In this document: positions 1 through 8,120 of the stretch, piece by piece | How the letters are laid out: each line of letters begins with the position of its first letter | Numbering within the stretch: the stretch's first letter is position 1 | NCBI GenBank assembly: GCA_947497475.1 | Contig: CANMGS010000001.1 | Location: 682,001-746,000, forward strand | Length of the DNA stretch: 64,000 nt | Origin: an uncultured Amylibacter sp. | GTDB taxonomy: Bacteria; Pseudomonadota; Alphaproteobacteria; Rhodobacterales; Rhodobacteraceae | Direction of reading: 5' to 3' | Notes under the pieces: generated by a model | Databases searched by the model: none | What the model was told of the DNA's origin: nothing | Seen by the model: only the letters and a program-made list of their open reading frames with translations | Program-made: the position numbers and the translations under genes

Positions 1-666
1 CTCGATACAATTTTAAAGATTCTGCGAGGCAATAAAATATCAGACATACCGTCTAATATTCCAATGTCTCAAGAAGCCAAAGAAAGCCTTTCAACAGTTT
101 TAGATTATAACGTTGAATATCGTGTTTTGAAGGCGTCCGAATTCGGCGTGCCACAGAACCGCGAACGAATATATATTGTAGGCTTCAATAAGCAAAAAGT
201 TCCAGAAGCAAACCAACGGAATTTAGCAGCAGAACTGTTCGATAAATTAGAATCTTATAAAAAGAGATCTCCTTTAAGCAATATTCTAGAAGACAATAAA
301 ACAGTGCACCCTAAATACACAATTTCAGATCGCTTATGGGCAGGTCACCAAAGACGTAAAAAAGAACACAAAGCCAAAGGTAATGGTTTTGGATATAGTT
401 TGTTCGACAAGAATAGTATCGCCTGCAATACAATAAGTGCACGATACTATAAAGATGGTAGCGAGATATTGATCGACCAGAATGACATTGGCAAAAATCC
501 ACGAAAGTTGACGCCACGCGAATGTGCAAGAATCCAAGGTTTTCCTGAAAAGTTCAATATCCACGCGGTTTCCGATGTTCAAAATTATCGGCAATTTGGT
601 AATTCAGTTTCCGTACCTGTAATTAAAGCTATAGCAAACGAGATAACATCAATTATTACAGACTGA
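1..666 (+). CDS. DNA (cytosine-5-)-methyltransferase, C-terminal part (5' end outside window)
   Basis: This is the C-terminal part of a C5-cytosine DNA methyltransferase. The frame is open from base 1, so the N-terminal half with the SAM-binding motif I and the PC catalytic motif lies upstream of the window. Visible are motif VIII (FGVPQNRERIYIVGF, about bases 145-189), motif IX (LTPRECARIQGFP) and motif X (QFGNSVSVPVI) near the C-terminus. The enzyme transfers a methyl group from SAM to cytosine in a short recognition site. The next gene, 41 bases downstream on the same strand, looks like its cognate endonuclease. Base composition is clearly more AT-rich than the housekeeping genes further right, suggesting acquisition by transfer. 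The recognition sequence cannot be read from this fragment. Confidence 0.93.
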   Translation, partial: LDTILKILRGNKISDIPSNIPMSQEAKESLSTVLDYNVEYRVLKASEFGVPQNRERIYIVGFNKQKVPEANQRNLAAELFDKLESYKKRSPLSNILEDNKTVHPKYTISDRLWAGHQRRKKEHKAKGNGFGYSLFDKNSIACNTISARYYKDGSEILIDQNDIGKNPRKLTPRECARIQGFPEKFNIHAVSDVQNYRQFGNSVSVPVIKAIANEITSIITD

Positions 667-707
667 TATTTAATGCACATTACACAATCACCTTAAGGAA
701 ACCCACT

Positions 708-1640
708 TTGAAAATTATAGAAACACATGATGGCCTTAAGGCTGTATTAGAATTAGATGCCGAAGAGATTAAATGGTGGCGTAAAACAATTGGTAAAGTC
801 AGAAAATCAACGATCCCAGCACCTGTGAAATCTGTAGAGGATTATTTCAACTCTAATATTAAGACTTTAGACCAACTTATAGAGACTGGGGATATCTCTT
901 CTCTAATTAAAAATATTCGTTCAGGTGTTTGGGAAACTTTTATAGATTATGAAATTCGATTTTTTACAGAAGTTGTTGGTATCCTTTTAAAAGAGCGCAA
1001 TGCACCTATAGAAATTCTAGAGTCATTAATAACTGAAGACACTAAGTCCAACCTCATAAATTCTCAGAATTCATCTGATCTCTTAACAGTCATATCGAAC
1101 ATTTTCCAAGATTATACTGGTCGTATTTTTCCATATTTTTACGAGCTATCTAAAAGCCAAACAAATTCTCGGCGTTCGAGAGCTGGTAGTGAATTTGAAG
1201 CTATCGTTGATCAAATAATGCTCCGCTTGAATATCCCCTATGCTTCTCAATCTCATTTAGGGCAACGCCTATTTTCTGAAAAAGGCTTGGGGAAAAAGGT
1301 AGATGGCGTCATACCAAGTATGGAAGCTTTCAATGAAAACCGTTCGCATTGTATTATCGCGACCATGAAGACTACCATTAGGGAACGTTGGCAAGAAGTT
1401 GTCGAGGAGCTTAATCGAACAAATATACCCAGCATTTATTTACTAACATTGGACGACGCCATCACAGAAAATACGCTTAACGTGATGAAAAACCACAATA
1501 TGACTTTGGTTACATACAAAGAGACTAAAGCTAAATTTACTACCTTTACAAATATTATGGACTTTGAAACATTCTTTAGAAGTGAAATTCCCCATACATT
1601 GGAGTGGTGGGAAAAAAACAACTCCTCTCAGCTTCTTTAA
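708..1640 (+). CDS. Type II restriction endonuclease, EcoRII-C/SsoII-like PD-(D/E)XK family
   Basis: A 310-residue protein with a TTG start preceded by AAGGA at about 694. Residues 155-164 (RRSRAGSEFE), 198-204 (VDGVIPS) and 220-228 (MKTTIRERW) match, in order and spacing, the SRAG..E, (P)D and K-T-T-x-(R/K)-x-R-W elements of EcoRII C-terminal and SsoII-like endonucleases, whose catalytic core is PD-(D/E)XK. The N-terminal 150 residues show no motif I recognise. It follows a C5-methyltransferase gene on the same strand, the usual arrangement of a type II system that cuts unmodified DNA. Relatives often recognise CCNGG- or CCWGG-like sites, but the site here is unknown. It is AT-rich like the methyltransferase. 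Confidence 0.8.
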   Translation: MKIIETHDGLKAVLELDAEEIKWWRKTIGKVRKSTIPAPVKSVEDYFNSNIKTLDQLIETGDISSLIKNIRSGVWETFIDYEIRFFTEVVGILLKERNAPIEILESLITEDTKSNLINSQNSSDLLTVISNIFQDYTGRIFPYFYELSKSQTNSRRSRAGSEFEAIVDQIMLRLNIPYASQSHLGQRLFSEKGLGKKVDGVIPSMEAFNENRSHCIIATMKTTIRERWQEVVEELNRTNIPSIYLLTLDDAITENTLNVMKNHNMTLVTYKETKAKFTTFTNIMDFETFFRSEIPHTLEWWEKNNSSQLL

Positions 1641-1676
1641 ATATTACTAAATCAATATATCAAACGCTTAACCCTC

Positions 1677-1692
1677 TGTCCCAACTGGGACA
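1677..1692. promoter_or_regulatory. Perfect interrupted palindrome upstream of dinB
   Basis: TGTCCCAACTGGGACA has two 7-bp inverted arms around AC and ends 20 bp before the dinB start codon. It does not match the alphaproteobacterial LexA box (GTTC-N7-GTTC). It may be an operator for dinB or the stem of a terminator for the upstream restriction gene, although no T-run follows. Confidence 0.4.
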
Positions 1693-1712
1693 TAGTGTGA
1701 TAGAACACCCCT

Positions 1713-2972
1713 ATGACCCAGAAATCCATGTGCCGAGATTGCTTTGCTTTATTTGATGCAGCCCCCCGCTGCCCCAAATGCCGAAGCCCGCGGGTTTTAT
1801 CTCATCCAGAGCTCACAACACTCTCAATCGCCCACATGGATTGCGATGCTTTCTATGCCTCCGTTGAAAAACGAGACAACCCAGAGATCAAAGATAAACC
1901 CCTCATAATAGGCGGCGGAAAACGCGGCGTCGTCTCCACCGCCTGCTACATCGCCCGCATCAAAGGCGTCCATTCCGCCATGCCCATGTTCAAGGCCTTA
2001 AAGCTCTGTCCAGAAGCAGTGATCCTTCCCCCCCGTATGTCGGCCTACGCCGAGGTCTCGGCCCAAGTCCGTCGTTTCATGGAGGACCTCACACCCGCCA
2101 TCGAACCGCTTTCCTTAGACGAAGCATTCCTCGATTTAACAGGCACCGAAAAACTCCACGGCGCCCCACCCGCCGTCGTCCTAGGAAAGCTTGTAAAACG
2201 CATGGAAGATGAGCTGGGCATTTCAGGTTCCATCGGCCTTTCGCACAACAAATTCCTAGCAAAACTAGCATCCGATCTAGATAAACCCAAAGGCTTTTCA
2301 ATTATCGGCAAAGCCGAGACCGAAGATTTCCTAGAACCCCTCCCCATCAAAAAAATTTGGGGCGTCGGAAAAGTCATGCAAGGCACATTAGAACGTGATG
2401 GCATCCGAACATTCGCAGACCTACGCCGCCGCGAACGCAAAGCTTTGGTGGATCGTTTCGGTGTGATGGGCGATCGTTTATGGCACCTTAGCCGTGGGCA
2501 AGATTACAGGAACGTCAACGCTTCTGCGCCTGTGAAAAGCATTTCCAAAGAAACCACTTTTTCCGAAGATACCAGCGACCCAAGCCTGCTTGACGGTCAT
2601 ATATGGCGGCTAGCAGAACAAGTCTCTTACCGCGCTAAGGCTAAAGATATTATGGGGAAGACTGTAACTCTGAAAGTGAAGCAAAGCAATCATCAGATAC
2701 TGACGCGTCGAATAACCCTATCAGACCCAACACAAGTGGCTGACATGATATATACCCATGCGAAACCGCTGTTGGACGCTGTCATCGAGAATGCCCCTTT
2801 CCGTTTAATAGGTGTCGGCATCAGTGGCCTGACAAAGGTGGATGATGTTCATTCCTTAGGGAATTTATTAGATCCTGATGCTGGAAAGCGTGAAAAAATA
2901 GAACGCGCTGCAGATAAAATCAAAGAGCGCTTCGGCAAGGACGCAATTTTAAAAGGGCGCTCGTTGCGATAA
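1713..2972 (+). CDS. dinB: DNA polymerase IV (Y family) with N-terminal zinc ribbon
   Basis: A translesion DNA polymerase of the Y family. The palm carries the metal-binding aspartates of MDCDAFYASVEKR (D43, D45) and SLDEAFLD (D136, E137), followed by a helix-hairpin-helix thumb region (IKKIWGVGKVM) and the little-finger domain. Residues 1-30 form an extra N-terminal CxxC...CxxC zinc-ribbon-like module (C7, C10, C20, C23), an extension I associate with Rhodobacterales homologues and absent from E. coli DinB. At 419 residues it is longer than the usual 350. No good ribosome binding site precedes the ATG; a palindrome lies just upstream. The C-terminus lacks an obvious beta-clamp motif. Confidence 0.95.
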   Translation: MTQKSMCRDCFALFDAAPRCPKCRSPRVLSHPELTTLSIAHMDCDAFYASVEKRDNPEIKDKPLIIGGGKRGVVSTACYIARIKGVHSAMPMFKALKLCPEAVILPPRMSAYAEVSAQVRRFMEDLTPAIEPLSLDEAFLDLTGTEKLHGAPPAVVLGKLVKRMEDELGISGSIGLSHNKFLAKLASDLDKPKGFSIIGKAETEDFLEPLPIKKIWGVGKVMQGTLERDGIRTFADLRRRERKALVDRFGVMGDRLWHLSRGQDYRNVNASAPVKSISKETTFSEDTSDPSLLDGHIWRLAEQVSYRAKAKDIMGKTVTLKVKQSNHQILTRRITLSDPTQVADMIYTHAKPLLDAVIENAPFRLIGVGISGLTKVDDVHSLGNLLDPDAGKREKIERAADKIKERFGKDAILKGRSLR

Positions 2973-3827
2973 TCACTCAGCTGCTAAGGAAATATTTTGC
3001 CCAAAACTATCGCAAATATTACGTGATGCTGCGCGCAATGCTGTTTGCACATTTTCAAAGTCACGCGATCGTCGAATGCGTTTCTCATTCATATACATCC
3101 CGCGATTAATCTCTATTTGTATAGTATGTTGGTTTCGCGCGGGCACACCGTATTTTTGCGTGATATACCCACCTGCAAAAGGTGTGTTACGTCCCACAAT
3201 AAACCCCTGATCTTTCAAAGCGGTTTCAACCACATCAAATACATCTTGCCGTGTAGAAGCACCAAAACGATCTCCCAAAATAATATCTGGGCGCAATCCA
3301 CCAGGTGCCATAGCATTTTGCAAAGCATCACTTGGCATGGAATGGCAATCCAATAACACCGCCATGCCAAACTTTGACTTTGCGTGCGTTATCAATTCTA
3401 CCAACATTTCATGATAAGGTGTATAATACGTTTCAATACGGCTTAAAGCTTCGCCCATGCTCATCTTGCCAGATTGAATTTGACGCCTGTCAGAAACCAC
3501 ACGCGGTATAACCCCCAAACCAGATGCAACGCGCGGGTTATTATAAGCGGCCTTTGCCCCCTCTATAATACTTGGGTCCAGTTCATCCACCCCTCTATTT
3601 AGGTCAACATAAGCCCGCGGAGCCAAAGCAGCCAGTAATGGCGACCCAAAAGCATTCACCGTAGCAAATAGCTCTTCAACGAATGCATCTTCAGAACTGC
3701 GTAAATGTGATTTTGATAACACAGACTTTTTCACGAAATCCTTTGGATATTCGCGCCCGCTATGCGGAGAGCTAAAAATAACAGGATTTGTTACCTTTAG
3801 CGGCAGTCTTAAGTCGTATTTTTTCAC
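2973..3827 (-). CDS. N-formylglutamate amidohydrolase
   Basis: This family hydrolyses N-formyl-L-glutamate to glutamate and formate, the last step of one histidine degradation route, and related members act on other N-formyl or N-acyl amino acids. Diagnostic segments are [13 protein letters not shown] near the N-terminus, [24 protein letters not shown] and the late block [14 protein letters not shown]...[10 protein letters not shown]. The 284-residue length fits the family. The start codon is GTG with GGAG about 11 bases upstream. No other histidine-degradation gene is in the window, so the physiological substrate is uncertain. It is convergent with dinB, and the two stop codons lie back to back. 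Confidence 0.9.
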   Translation of the reverse strand: MKKYDLRLPLKVTNPVIFSSPHSGREYPKDFVKKSVLSKSHLRSSEDAFVEELFATVNAFGSPLLAALAPRAYVDLNRGVDELDPSIIEGAKAAYNNPRVASGLGVIPRVVSDRRQIQSGKMSMGEALSRIETYYTPYHEMLVELITHAKSKFGMAVLLDCHSMPSDALQNAMAPGGLRPDIILGDRFGASTRQDVFDVVETALKDQGFIVGRNTPFAGGYITQKYGVPARNQHTIQIEINRGMYMNEKRIRRSRDFENVQTALRAASRNICDSFGQNISLAAE

Positions 3828-3960
3828 GTTTTTTATCGCTCCTCACATGGAATACCCTATATCCTTTCATTCTAATGTGCAAAACCTCTTGATCCTTATT
3901 CCGACTCCCCCTATAGAAGCCCAACGACTGAGGTCGCTTCGCGCGGCCCTTCGCTTTTTC

Positions 3961-4035
3961 GGGCGTATAGCTCAGCGGGAGAGCACTTCGTTGACATCGA
4001 AGGGGTCACTGGTTCAATCCCAGTTACGCCCACCA
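3961..4035 (+). tRNA. tRNA-Val (anticodon GAC)
   Basis: A full cloverleaf can be drawn: acceptor stem GGGCGTA/TACGCCC, D-arm GCTC-AGCGGGA-GAGC, anticodon arm CTTCG-TTGACAT-CGAAG with anticodon GAC, and a T-arm with TTCAATC in the loop. CCA is encoded at 4033-4035. No integrase or duplicated 3' end is seen nearby. Confidence 0.97.
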
Positions 4036-4098
4036 TCCTCGAAAGAGGGTAAAATGAAATTTAATGGCGCAATTGCGCCGCGATTATGGAGAAAGACT

Positions 4099-4224
4099 AT
4101 GAAAGTCAAAAACTCACTTCGCTCTTTGAAAGCGCGTCATCGCGACTGCCGCATCGTGCGCCGCAAGGGCCGTGTATACGTGATCAACAAAACACAGCGT
4201 CGTTTCAAAGCACGCCAAGGTTAA
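4099..4224 (+). CDS. rpmJ: 50S ribosomal protein L36 (41-residue C-minus type)
   Basis: A 41-residue basic protein starting [17 protein letters not shown] and ending RRFKARQG, the zinc-less (YkgO-like) form of L36 that alphaproteobacteria use as their main copy; only one cysteine is present. It binds 23S rRNA in the large subunit. The same frame is open upstream through the tRNA, but the start at 4099 is fixed by GGAG at 4088-4091 and by family length. It is followed at once by an intrinsic terminator, so it is probably a single-gene unit, possibly co-transcribed with tRNA-Val. Confidence 0.97.
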   Translation: MKVKNSLRSLKARHRDCRIVRRKGRVYVINKTQRRFKARQG

Positions 4225-4248
4225 TCACTACACGTAGTATTATTAAAG

Positions 4249-4276
4249 AAGCCGTCCTTTGGGGCGGCTTTTTTTA
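4249..4276 (+). terminator. Intrinsic terminator after rpmJ
   Basis: Stem GCCGTCC/GGGCGGC with loop TTTG (one T-G pair), followed by a run of seven T. Confidence 0.9.
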
Positions 4277-4344
4277 TGCCATGCGACAATAGATGGTTTG
4301 CCTTAATATAAGCAAAAGGCCACGGTTAAGGTGGAGATAATACA

Positions 4345-4809
4345 ATGTCTGTTTTAAACACCTACCAATTATATTCATACAAAAAAGATCCAACCATACC
4401 ATCATTCGATGATAATATGCACCTGCTCATAATGGACGGGGATTGCGTATTATGCAGTCATGGCGCGCGAATTATAAGTGCGATGGATAAAAAAGAAGTT
4501 TTTAAAATTGCCCCCGTGAAAACACCCCTGGGAACTGCTCTTTTAAAACATTACTGCTTAAACCCTAGCGATCCACAAAGCTGGCTTTATATTGCTAACG
4601 GTCGTGCTCATTCATCATTGGATGCAATTATACGTGTTGGGCAACAATGTGGTGGCATTGGTCATATCCTAACTGTTTTCCGAATACTACCAGTCAGCAT
4701 ACAAGATTGGTTATACCAGCGCATGGCTCGCAACAGATACAAATTATTCGGTTATACTGATATGTGCGCCTTGCCTGATGCCAAACTGCAAAAGAGACTC
4801 TTAAAATGA
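4345..4809 (+). CDS. DCC-family thiol-disulfide oxidoreductase-like protein (DUF393)
   Basis: A 154-residue protein of the DCC family, named for the DGDCVLC motif seen at residues 31-37 (C34 and C37 in a CxxC-like arrangement), with the late family signature YKLFGYTDMCALPD. The fold is predicted to be thioredoxin-like; biochemical roles of the family are poorly defined. An AGG-containing site lies upstream (GGTGGAG at about 4330). Its stop overlaps the start of the next gene (ATGA at 4806-4809), so the two are translationally coupled and likely act together. Confidence 0.85.
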   Translation: MSVLNTYQLYSYKKDPTIPSFDDNMHLLIMDGDCVLCSHGARIISAMDKKEVFKIAPVKTPLGTALLKHYCLNPSDPQSWLYIANGRAHSSLDAIIRVGQQCGGIGHILTVFRILPVSIQDWLYQRMARNRYKLFGYTDMCALPDAKLQKRLLK

Positions 4810-6425
4810 ATGTGATTGTTTTGGGTGGATATGGTGTTTTCGGTACTAAACTTTGTGAATTACTTTGCAAGGATGGTCATGAGATTTGGATTGCAGGTCG
4901 TAACCTAGACAAGGCAACTAAACTTGCGAACAACCTTAAAGCCAAGTCATTATATGTTGATCGAAATAAAGATTTATCTAGCATGTCAAAGGTCGGCGCA
5001 TCTGTCATTATAGATGCCTCAGGGCCATTTCAATCTTATGGCGCAAAGCCTTATCGCGTTGCAGAGTTTTGTATTGAAAATGGGATGAATTATATTGATT
5101 TGTCAGATAGCGCAGAGTTTACAAATGGGATTACGCAACTAGATATCCGAGCAAAGCAAAAAGGTTGCTATGTATTATCAGGGGCGTCTAGCGTACCGGC
5201 TGTGTCAGCAGCTGTCGTCACAGAACTGTCTCAAAAATTAGATCATATCAGCAGCATCGAAACCGCAATTTTACCAGGGAATACTGCGCCACGCGGGTAT
5301 TCTGTTATTAAAAGTATTTTATCTCAGGTTGGTTTGCCACAAAAATCATGGCGTGGTGAAAAGTGGCGCATAGACAATAGCTGGTCAGACAAGCGGAGCT
5401 ATACTTTTACAAATGGCGAAAAGCGATCTGCAAAAACCATATCAGTACCAGATATGGTCCTTTTCCCAGATCATTTCAAAGCGCAATCAGTCACATTTCG
5501 CGCGGGGCAAGAGCTAAGGCTGTTAAACTGGGCGGTAGATGCGATCGCAGTTTTAAACAGATTCCGTAAAAAGCCACCACCCAATTGGATCATCAAACTT
5601 TGCCACTTATGCGCTCTGCCAACAAAGCCTTTTGGAACGGATGAAGGCGGTATGTTTGTTAAGGTCATCGGTCAAAATAACGAATGTCTCGTCCAAAAGA
5701 TTTGGCAATTATGGGCAACGCATGGACATGGCCCGTATATGCCAGTTGTCACGCCACGTGCATTATTAAAACGCACAACCATCCCTTCAGGAGCACGGCC
5801 TTGTATTTCAGATGTAACGCTCACTGATTTACGAGATGCATTTCAAGATTTGAAGATTACAGAAGCCGCGGATACTGCAAAATACAAACCGCTTTTCGAA
5901 ACTGCATTAGGGTCTGTATTCCACCAACTTCCACAAACGGTACAATTGCTACATTCACAAGTTGAATATGCGAGTTTTTCTGGCCTAACCTCAGTATCCC
6001 GAGGGAATAACTGGTTAAGTCATTTTATCGCAAATCTCTTCGGGTTTCCAAAGGCAGGTACAGAAATTTCAGTCAACGTGGATATGAAATGTACAGAGCA
6101 ACAAGAAATTTGGCGCAGAACCTTTGATGGTAAATCGTTCCACTCAGTCTTAACACTTTCACGCCCCAACCACTTCAAAGAACGTTTTGGCCCAATGACA
6201 TTTGAAATGGAATTGCCCATCGTCAATAATTCAATCACAATGCCAGTTCGTAAAGGGTGGTTTCTTGGTGTTCCAATGCCGCGATTTTTGTTACCGAAAA
6301 GTGAAACACGCGAATACGAGGAAAATGGTCTTTTCCATTTTGACGTCGCTCTAAGCGCACCTATATGTGGATTGCTCGCGCGCTATCGCGGACACTTGGT
6401 AAAAGACATAGAAAAATCTGCTTGA
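4806..6425 (+). CDS. Saccharopine dehydrogenase-like NAD(P)-binding protein with C-terminal DUF4166 domain
   Basis: A 539-residue two-domain protein. Residues 1-130 form a Rossmann fold with GGYGVFG at 7-13 and the IDASGPFQSYG segment typical of the saccharopine dehydrogenase/trans-acting enoyl reductase superfamily. The last 180 residues (from about LGSVFHQLPQTVQLLH, with RTFDGKSF and ERFGPMTFEMEL) match DUF4166. The fused architecture occurs in other proteobacteria, but no reaction is established. It overlaps the upstream DCC gene by 4 bases, pointing to a shared redox function. True saccharopine dehydrogenase activity is unlikely. Confidence 0.8.
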   Translation: MNVIVLGGYGVFGTKLCELLCKDGHEIWIAGRNLDKATKLANNLKAKSLYVDRNKDLSSMSKVGASVIIDASGPFQSYGAKPYRVAEFCIENGMNYIDLSDSAEFTNGITQLDIRAKQKGCYVLSGASSVPAVSAAVVTELSQKLDHISSIETAILPGNTAPRGYSVIKSILSQVGLPQKSWRGEKWRIDNSWSDKRSYTFTNGEKRSAKTISVPDMVLFPDHFKAQSVTFRAGQELRLLNWAVDAIAVLNRFRKKPPPNWIIKLCHLCALPTKPFGTDEGGMFVKVIGQNNECLVQKIWQLWATHGHGPYMPVVTPRALLKRTTIPSGARPCISDVTLTDLRDAFQDLKITEAADTAKYKPLFETALGSVFHQLPQTVQLLHSQVEYASFSGLTSVSRGNNWLSHFIANLFGFPKAGTEISVNVDMKCTEQQEIWRRTFDGKSFHSVLTLSRPNHFKERFGPMTFEMELPIVNNSITMPVRKGWFLGVPMPRFLLPKSETREYEENGLFHFDVALSAPICGLLARYRGHLVKDIEKSA

Positions 6426-6456
6426 GCCTCGAATCACAGCTTGCTAGAATCACTTC

Positions 6457-6687
6457 ATGACATGCTGCCTTATGTTGAACAATGACCCCCAAAAGTCTTC
6501 TGCTCGGTTCTACCGAATAGAGATTTGTGCTAATCTTTTTGAAGAATTTTCCGTTCTTCGAGAATGGGGTCTCGTCGGTGGCAATGGTCGTCAGATCATT
6601 GACCTATTCCCAGACCTTTTAAGTGCCTCACATGCAGCAGATAATATTCGCAAAACGAATCTACAGCGTGGATATCAGAAAGTCTGA
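6457..6687 (+). CDS. Small stand-alone WGR domain protein
   Basis: A 76-residue protein consisting almost only of a WGR domain: YRIEIC...NLFEEFSVLREWGLVGGNGRQ, where the WGL.G.NGR segment gives the family its name. WGR domains are thought to bind nucleic acid and occur in eukaryotic PARPs and bacterial MolR-like proteins; short single-domain versions are common in alphaproteobacteria without a known role. Alternative starts exist at 6457 and 6472, and neither has a strong ribosome binding site. It sits 31 bases after the DUF4166 gene on the same strand. Confidence 0.75.
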   Translation: MTCCLMLNNDPQKSSARFYRIEICANLFEEFSVLREWGLVGGNGRQIIDLFPDLLSASHAADNIRKTNLQRGYQKV

Positions 6688-6763
6688 TCTTAATTTTTTT
6701 GCCGTTTCTTTATACATCGATAAATAGGTCATCTCACAGTGATGTCATTTTCAAATTATTAAG

Positions 6764-6781
6764 GCACACGAACTCGTGTGC
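6764..6781. promoter_or_regulatory. 18-bp palindrome in the porin upstream region
   Basis: GCACACGAACTCGTGTGC has two perfect 8-bp arms around AC and lies about 155 bp before the porin start, in an otherwise AT-rich 250-bp gap (6688-6937). No T-run follows, so an operator is more likely than a terminator. A TTGACA at about 6830 could be a -35 element. Confidence 0.4.
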
Positions 6782-6937
6782 GTGCACAAAATAGTAATCA
6801 CTATAATGTAATATTCTGTGAGAATTATTTGACATTAACGTTATACAACAACAACTTACGAAATATTTACTATCTTAAAATGAATAGAATGGCCTAAGAG
6901 GGGTTTAACGAAACTTCACTCATGGGAGATATTCAAA

Positions 6938-8065
6938 ATGAAGAATACGTTACTATGCACCACGACATTAGCGATGACTGGTTTTTCCAGCATGGCTTTT
7001 GCTGCGGATAATGCTGTCGATGTAAAAGTTGGTGGCTTTTTCAACTCAATCCTAGCTTTTAGTTCGGTAGACAGCCCTGCTGGCACAGATTTTGATGGCG
7101 CAGATACTTTTACAAATGCTGAGATTATTTTCAAACCATCTGTAACTTTAGATAATGGCATCAAAATTGGCGCTGAAATTCAATTGGAAGCTGGCTCTGA
7201 TAGTGATCCAGATCAAATCGATGAATCGTTCATTTCCATTACAGGTAATTTTGGCCAAGTTCTGATTGGTTCTGAAAATTCAGCTGGTTACAAACTAACC
7301 AAAGCTGCACCAGATGTATCATTAATTTTTGCGAACTCTAGTTCATTGACTGCATTCGTTCCGTTCTCTGGCACAGCAGGCGGCGTAAACACTGGAGATG
7401 ATTTTTTTCGTGGGACTCTAGGCACAACATTTCTTGAAAATGGCCGTAATAATGATGCAAACCGTATCACATATTTCACGCCAAATTTCAGTGGCTTCAA
7501 AGCTGGTATTTCATACGCACGTGATGGTGGCGAAGGGAATGGCCCAGTAAATAATAACGATGCAGACATCCTAACTGATATCGTGGATATCGGGGTTTCA
7601 TATGATCAATCATTTGGTGCTTTAGATGTTGGTTTATCTGCACGTTACGGCATCGCATCGTCAGCAAACCCTGCAGAAGATGACCCAGAAATTTGGGGCG
7701 GTGGTATTAACTTAGGTTGGAATGGTTTTACAATCGGTGGTTCATATGCAGAACAAGATGGTACCGCATCTGATGACGGTCGTTCATTCGATGTTGGTGT
7801 TGGTTATGCGGCAGGCCCATGGAGCTATTCATTAACATACTTCAATGGCGAAAATATTGATGATGAAAACGTTGCAATCGCTGGACGCGAAGAACTTGAC
7901 ATCGTCATTGCTGCAGCAACATATACAGTGAATTCAAGCTTTAAGGTTTCTGCATTCCTAGCGAATGTAGACTTCACGGAACAGTTTAATGACGCTGGCG
8001 CTGCAGGTGGATCTGAAGACGTCGAAGGTACTGTACTTGGTCTAGGTGCTAAGTTCTCATTCTAG
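6938..8065 (+). CDS. Outer-membrane porin (Rhodobacterales type)
   Basis: A 375-residue beta-barrel porin. Residues 1-22 are a signal peptide ending ...SSMAFA before ADNAVDVKVGGFF. The mature part shows alternating strands, the porin-like ITGNFGQVLIGSENSAGYKL segment (loop 3 region), YFTPNFSGFKAGISYA, and a C-terminal strand ending in phenylalanine (GLGAKFSF), the usual recognition signal for the BAM complex. It would form a general diffusion channel in the outer membrane. A GGGAGATATT ribosome binding site precedes the ATG. A strong terminator follows. The leader region is long and AT-rich with an 18-bp palindrome, suggesting regulated expression. Confidence 0.9.
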   Translation: MKNTLLCTTTLAMTGFSSMAFAADNAVDVKVGGFFNSILAFSSVDSPAGTDFDGADTFTNAEIIFKPSVTLDNGIKIGAEIQLEAGSDSDPDQIDESFISITGNFGQVLIGSENSAGYKLTKAAPDVSLIFANSSSLTAFVPFSGTAGGVNTGDDFFRGTLGTTFLENGRNNDANRITYFTPNFSGFKAGISYARDGGEGNGPVNNNDADILTDIVDIGVSYDQSFGALDVGLSARYGIASSANPAEDDPEIWGGGINLGWNGFTIGGSYAEQDGTASDDGRSFDVGVGYAAGPWSYSLTYFNGENIDDENVAIAGREELDIVIAAATYTVNSSFKVSAFLANVDFTEQFNDAGAAGGSEDVEGTVLGLGAKFSF

Positions 8066-8090
8066 ACACCTCTAGATATCCCAATCTAGT

Positions 8091-8120
8091 AAGCTGGCCT
8101 ATTTTATAGGTCAGCTTTTT
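8091..8120. terminator. Bidirectional terminator between porin and LysR gene
   Basis: A 12-bp stem (AAGCTGGCCTAT with ATAGGTCAGCTT, one G-T pair) with a 3-base loop and following TTT. It overlaps the 3' end of the convergent LysR gene, whose stop codon is at 8104-8106. Confidence 0.8.

Noticed and set aside
1641-1712. LexA box upstream of dinB
   Set aside because: No GTTC-N7-GTTC or GAAC-N7-GAAC pattern is present; only an unrelated palindrome.
3961-4035. tRNA-Val as an integration site for an island
   Set aside because: No integrase and no repeat of the tRNA 3' end were seen in the flanks.
3847-4098. Longer start for the L36 gene through the tRNA
   Set aside because: The extra N-terminus would be encoded by tRNA-Val; the 41-residue form has its own ribosome binding site and the family length.
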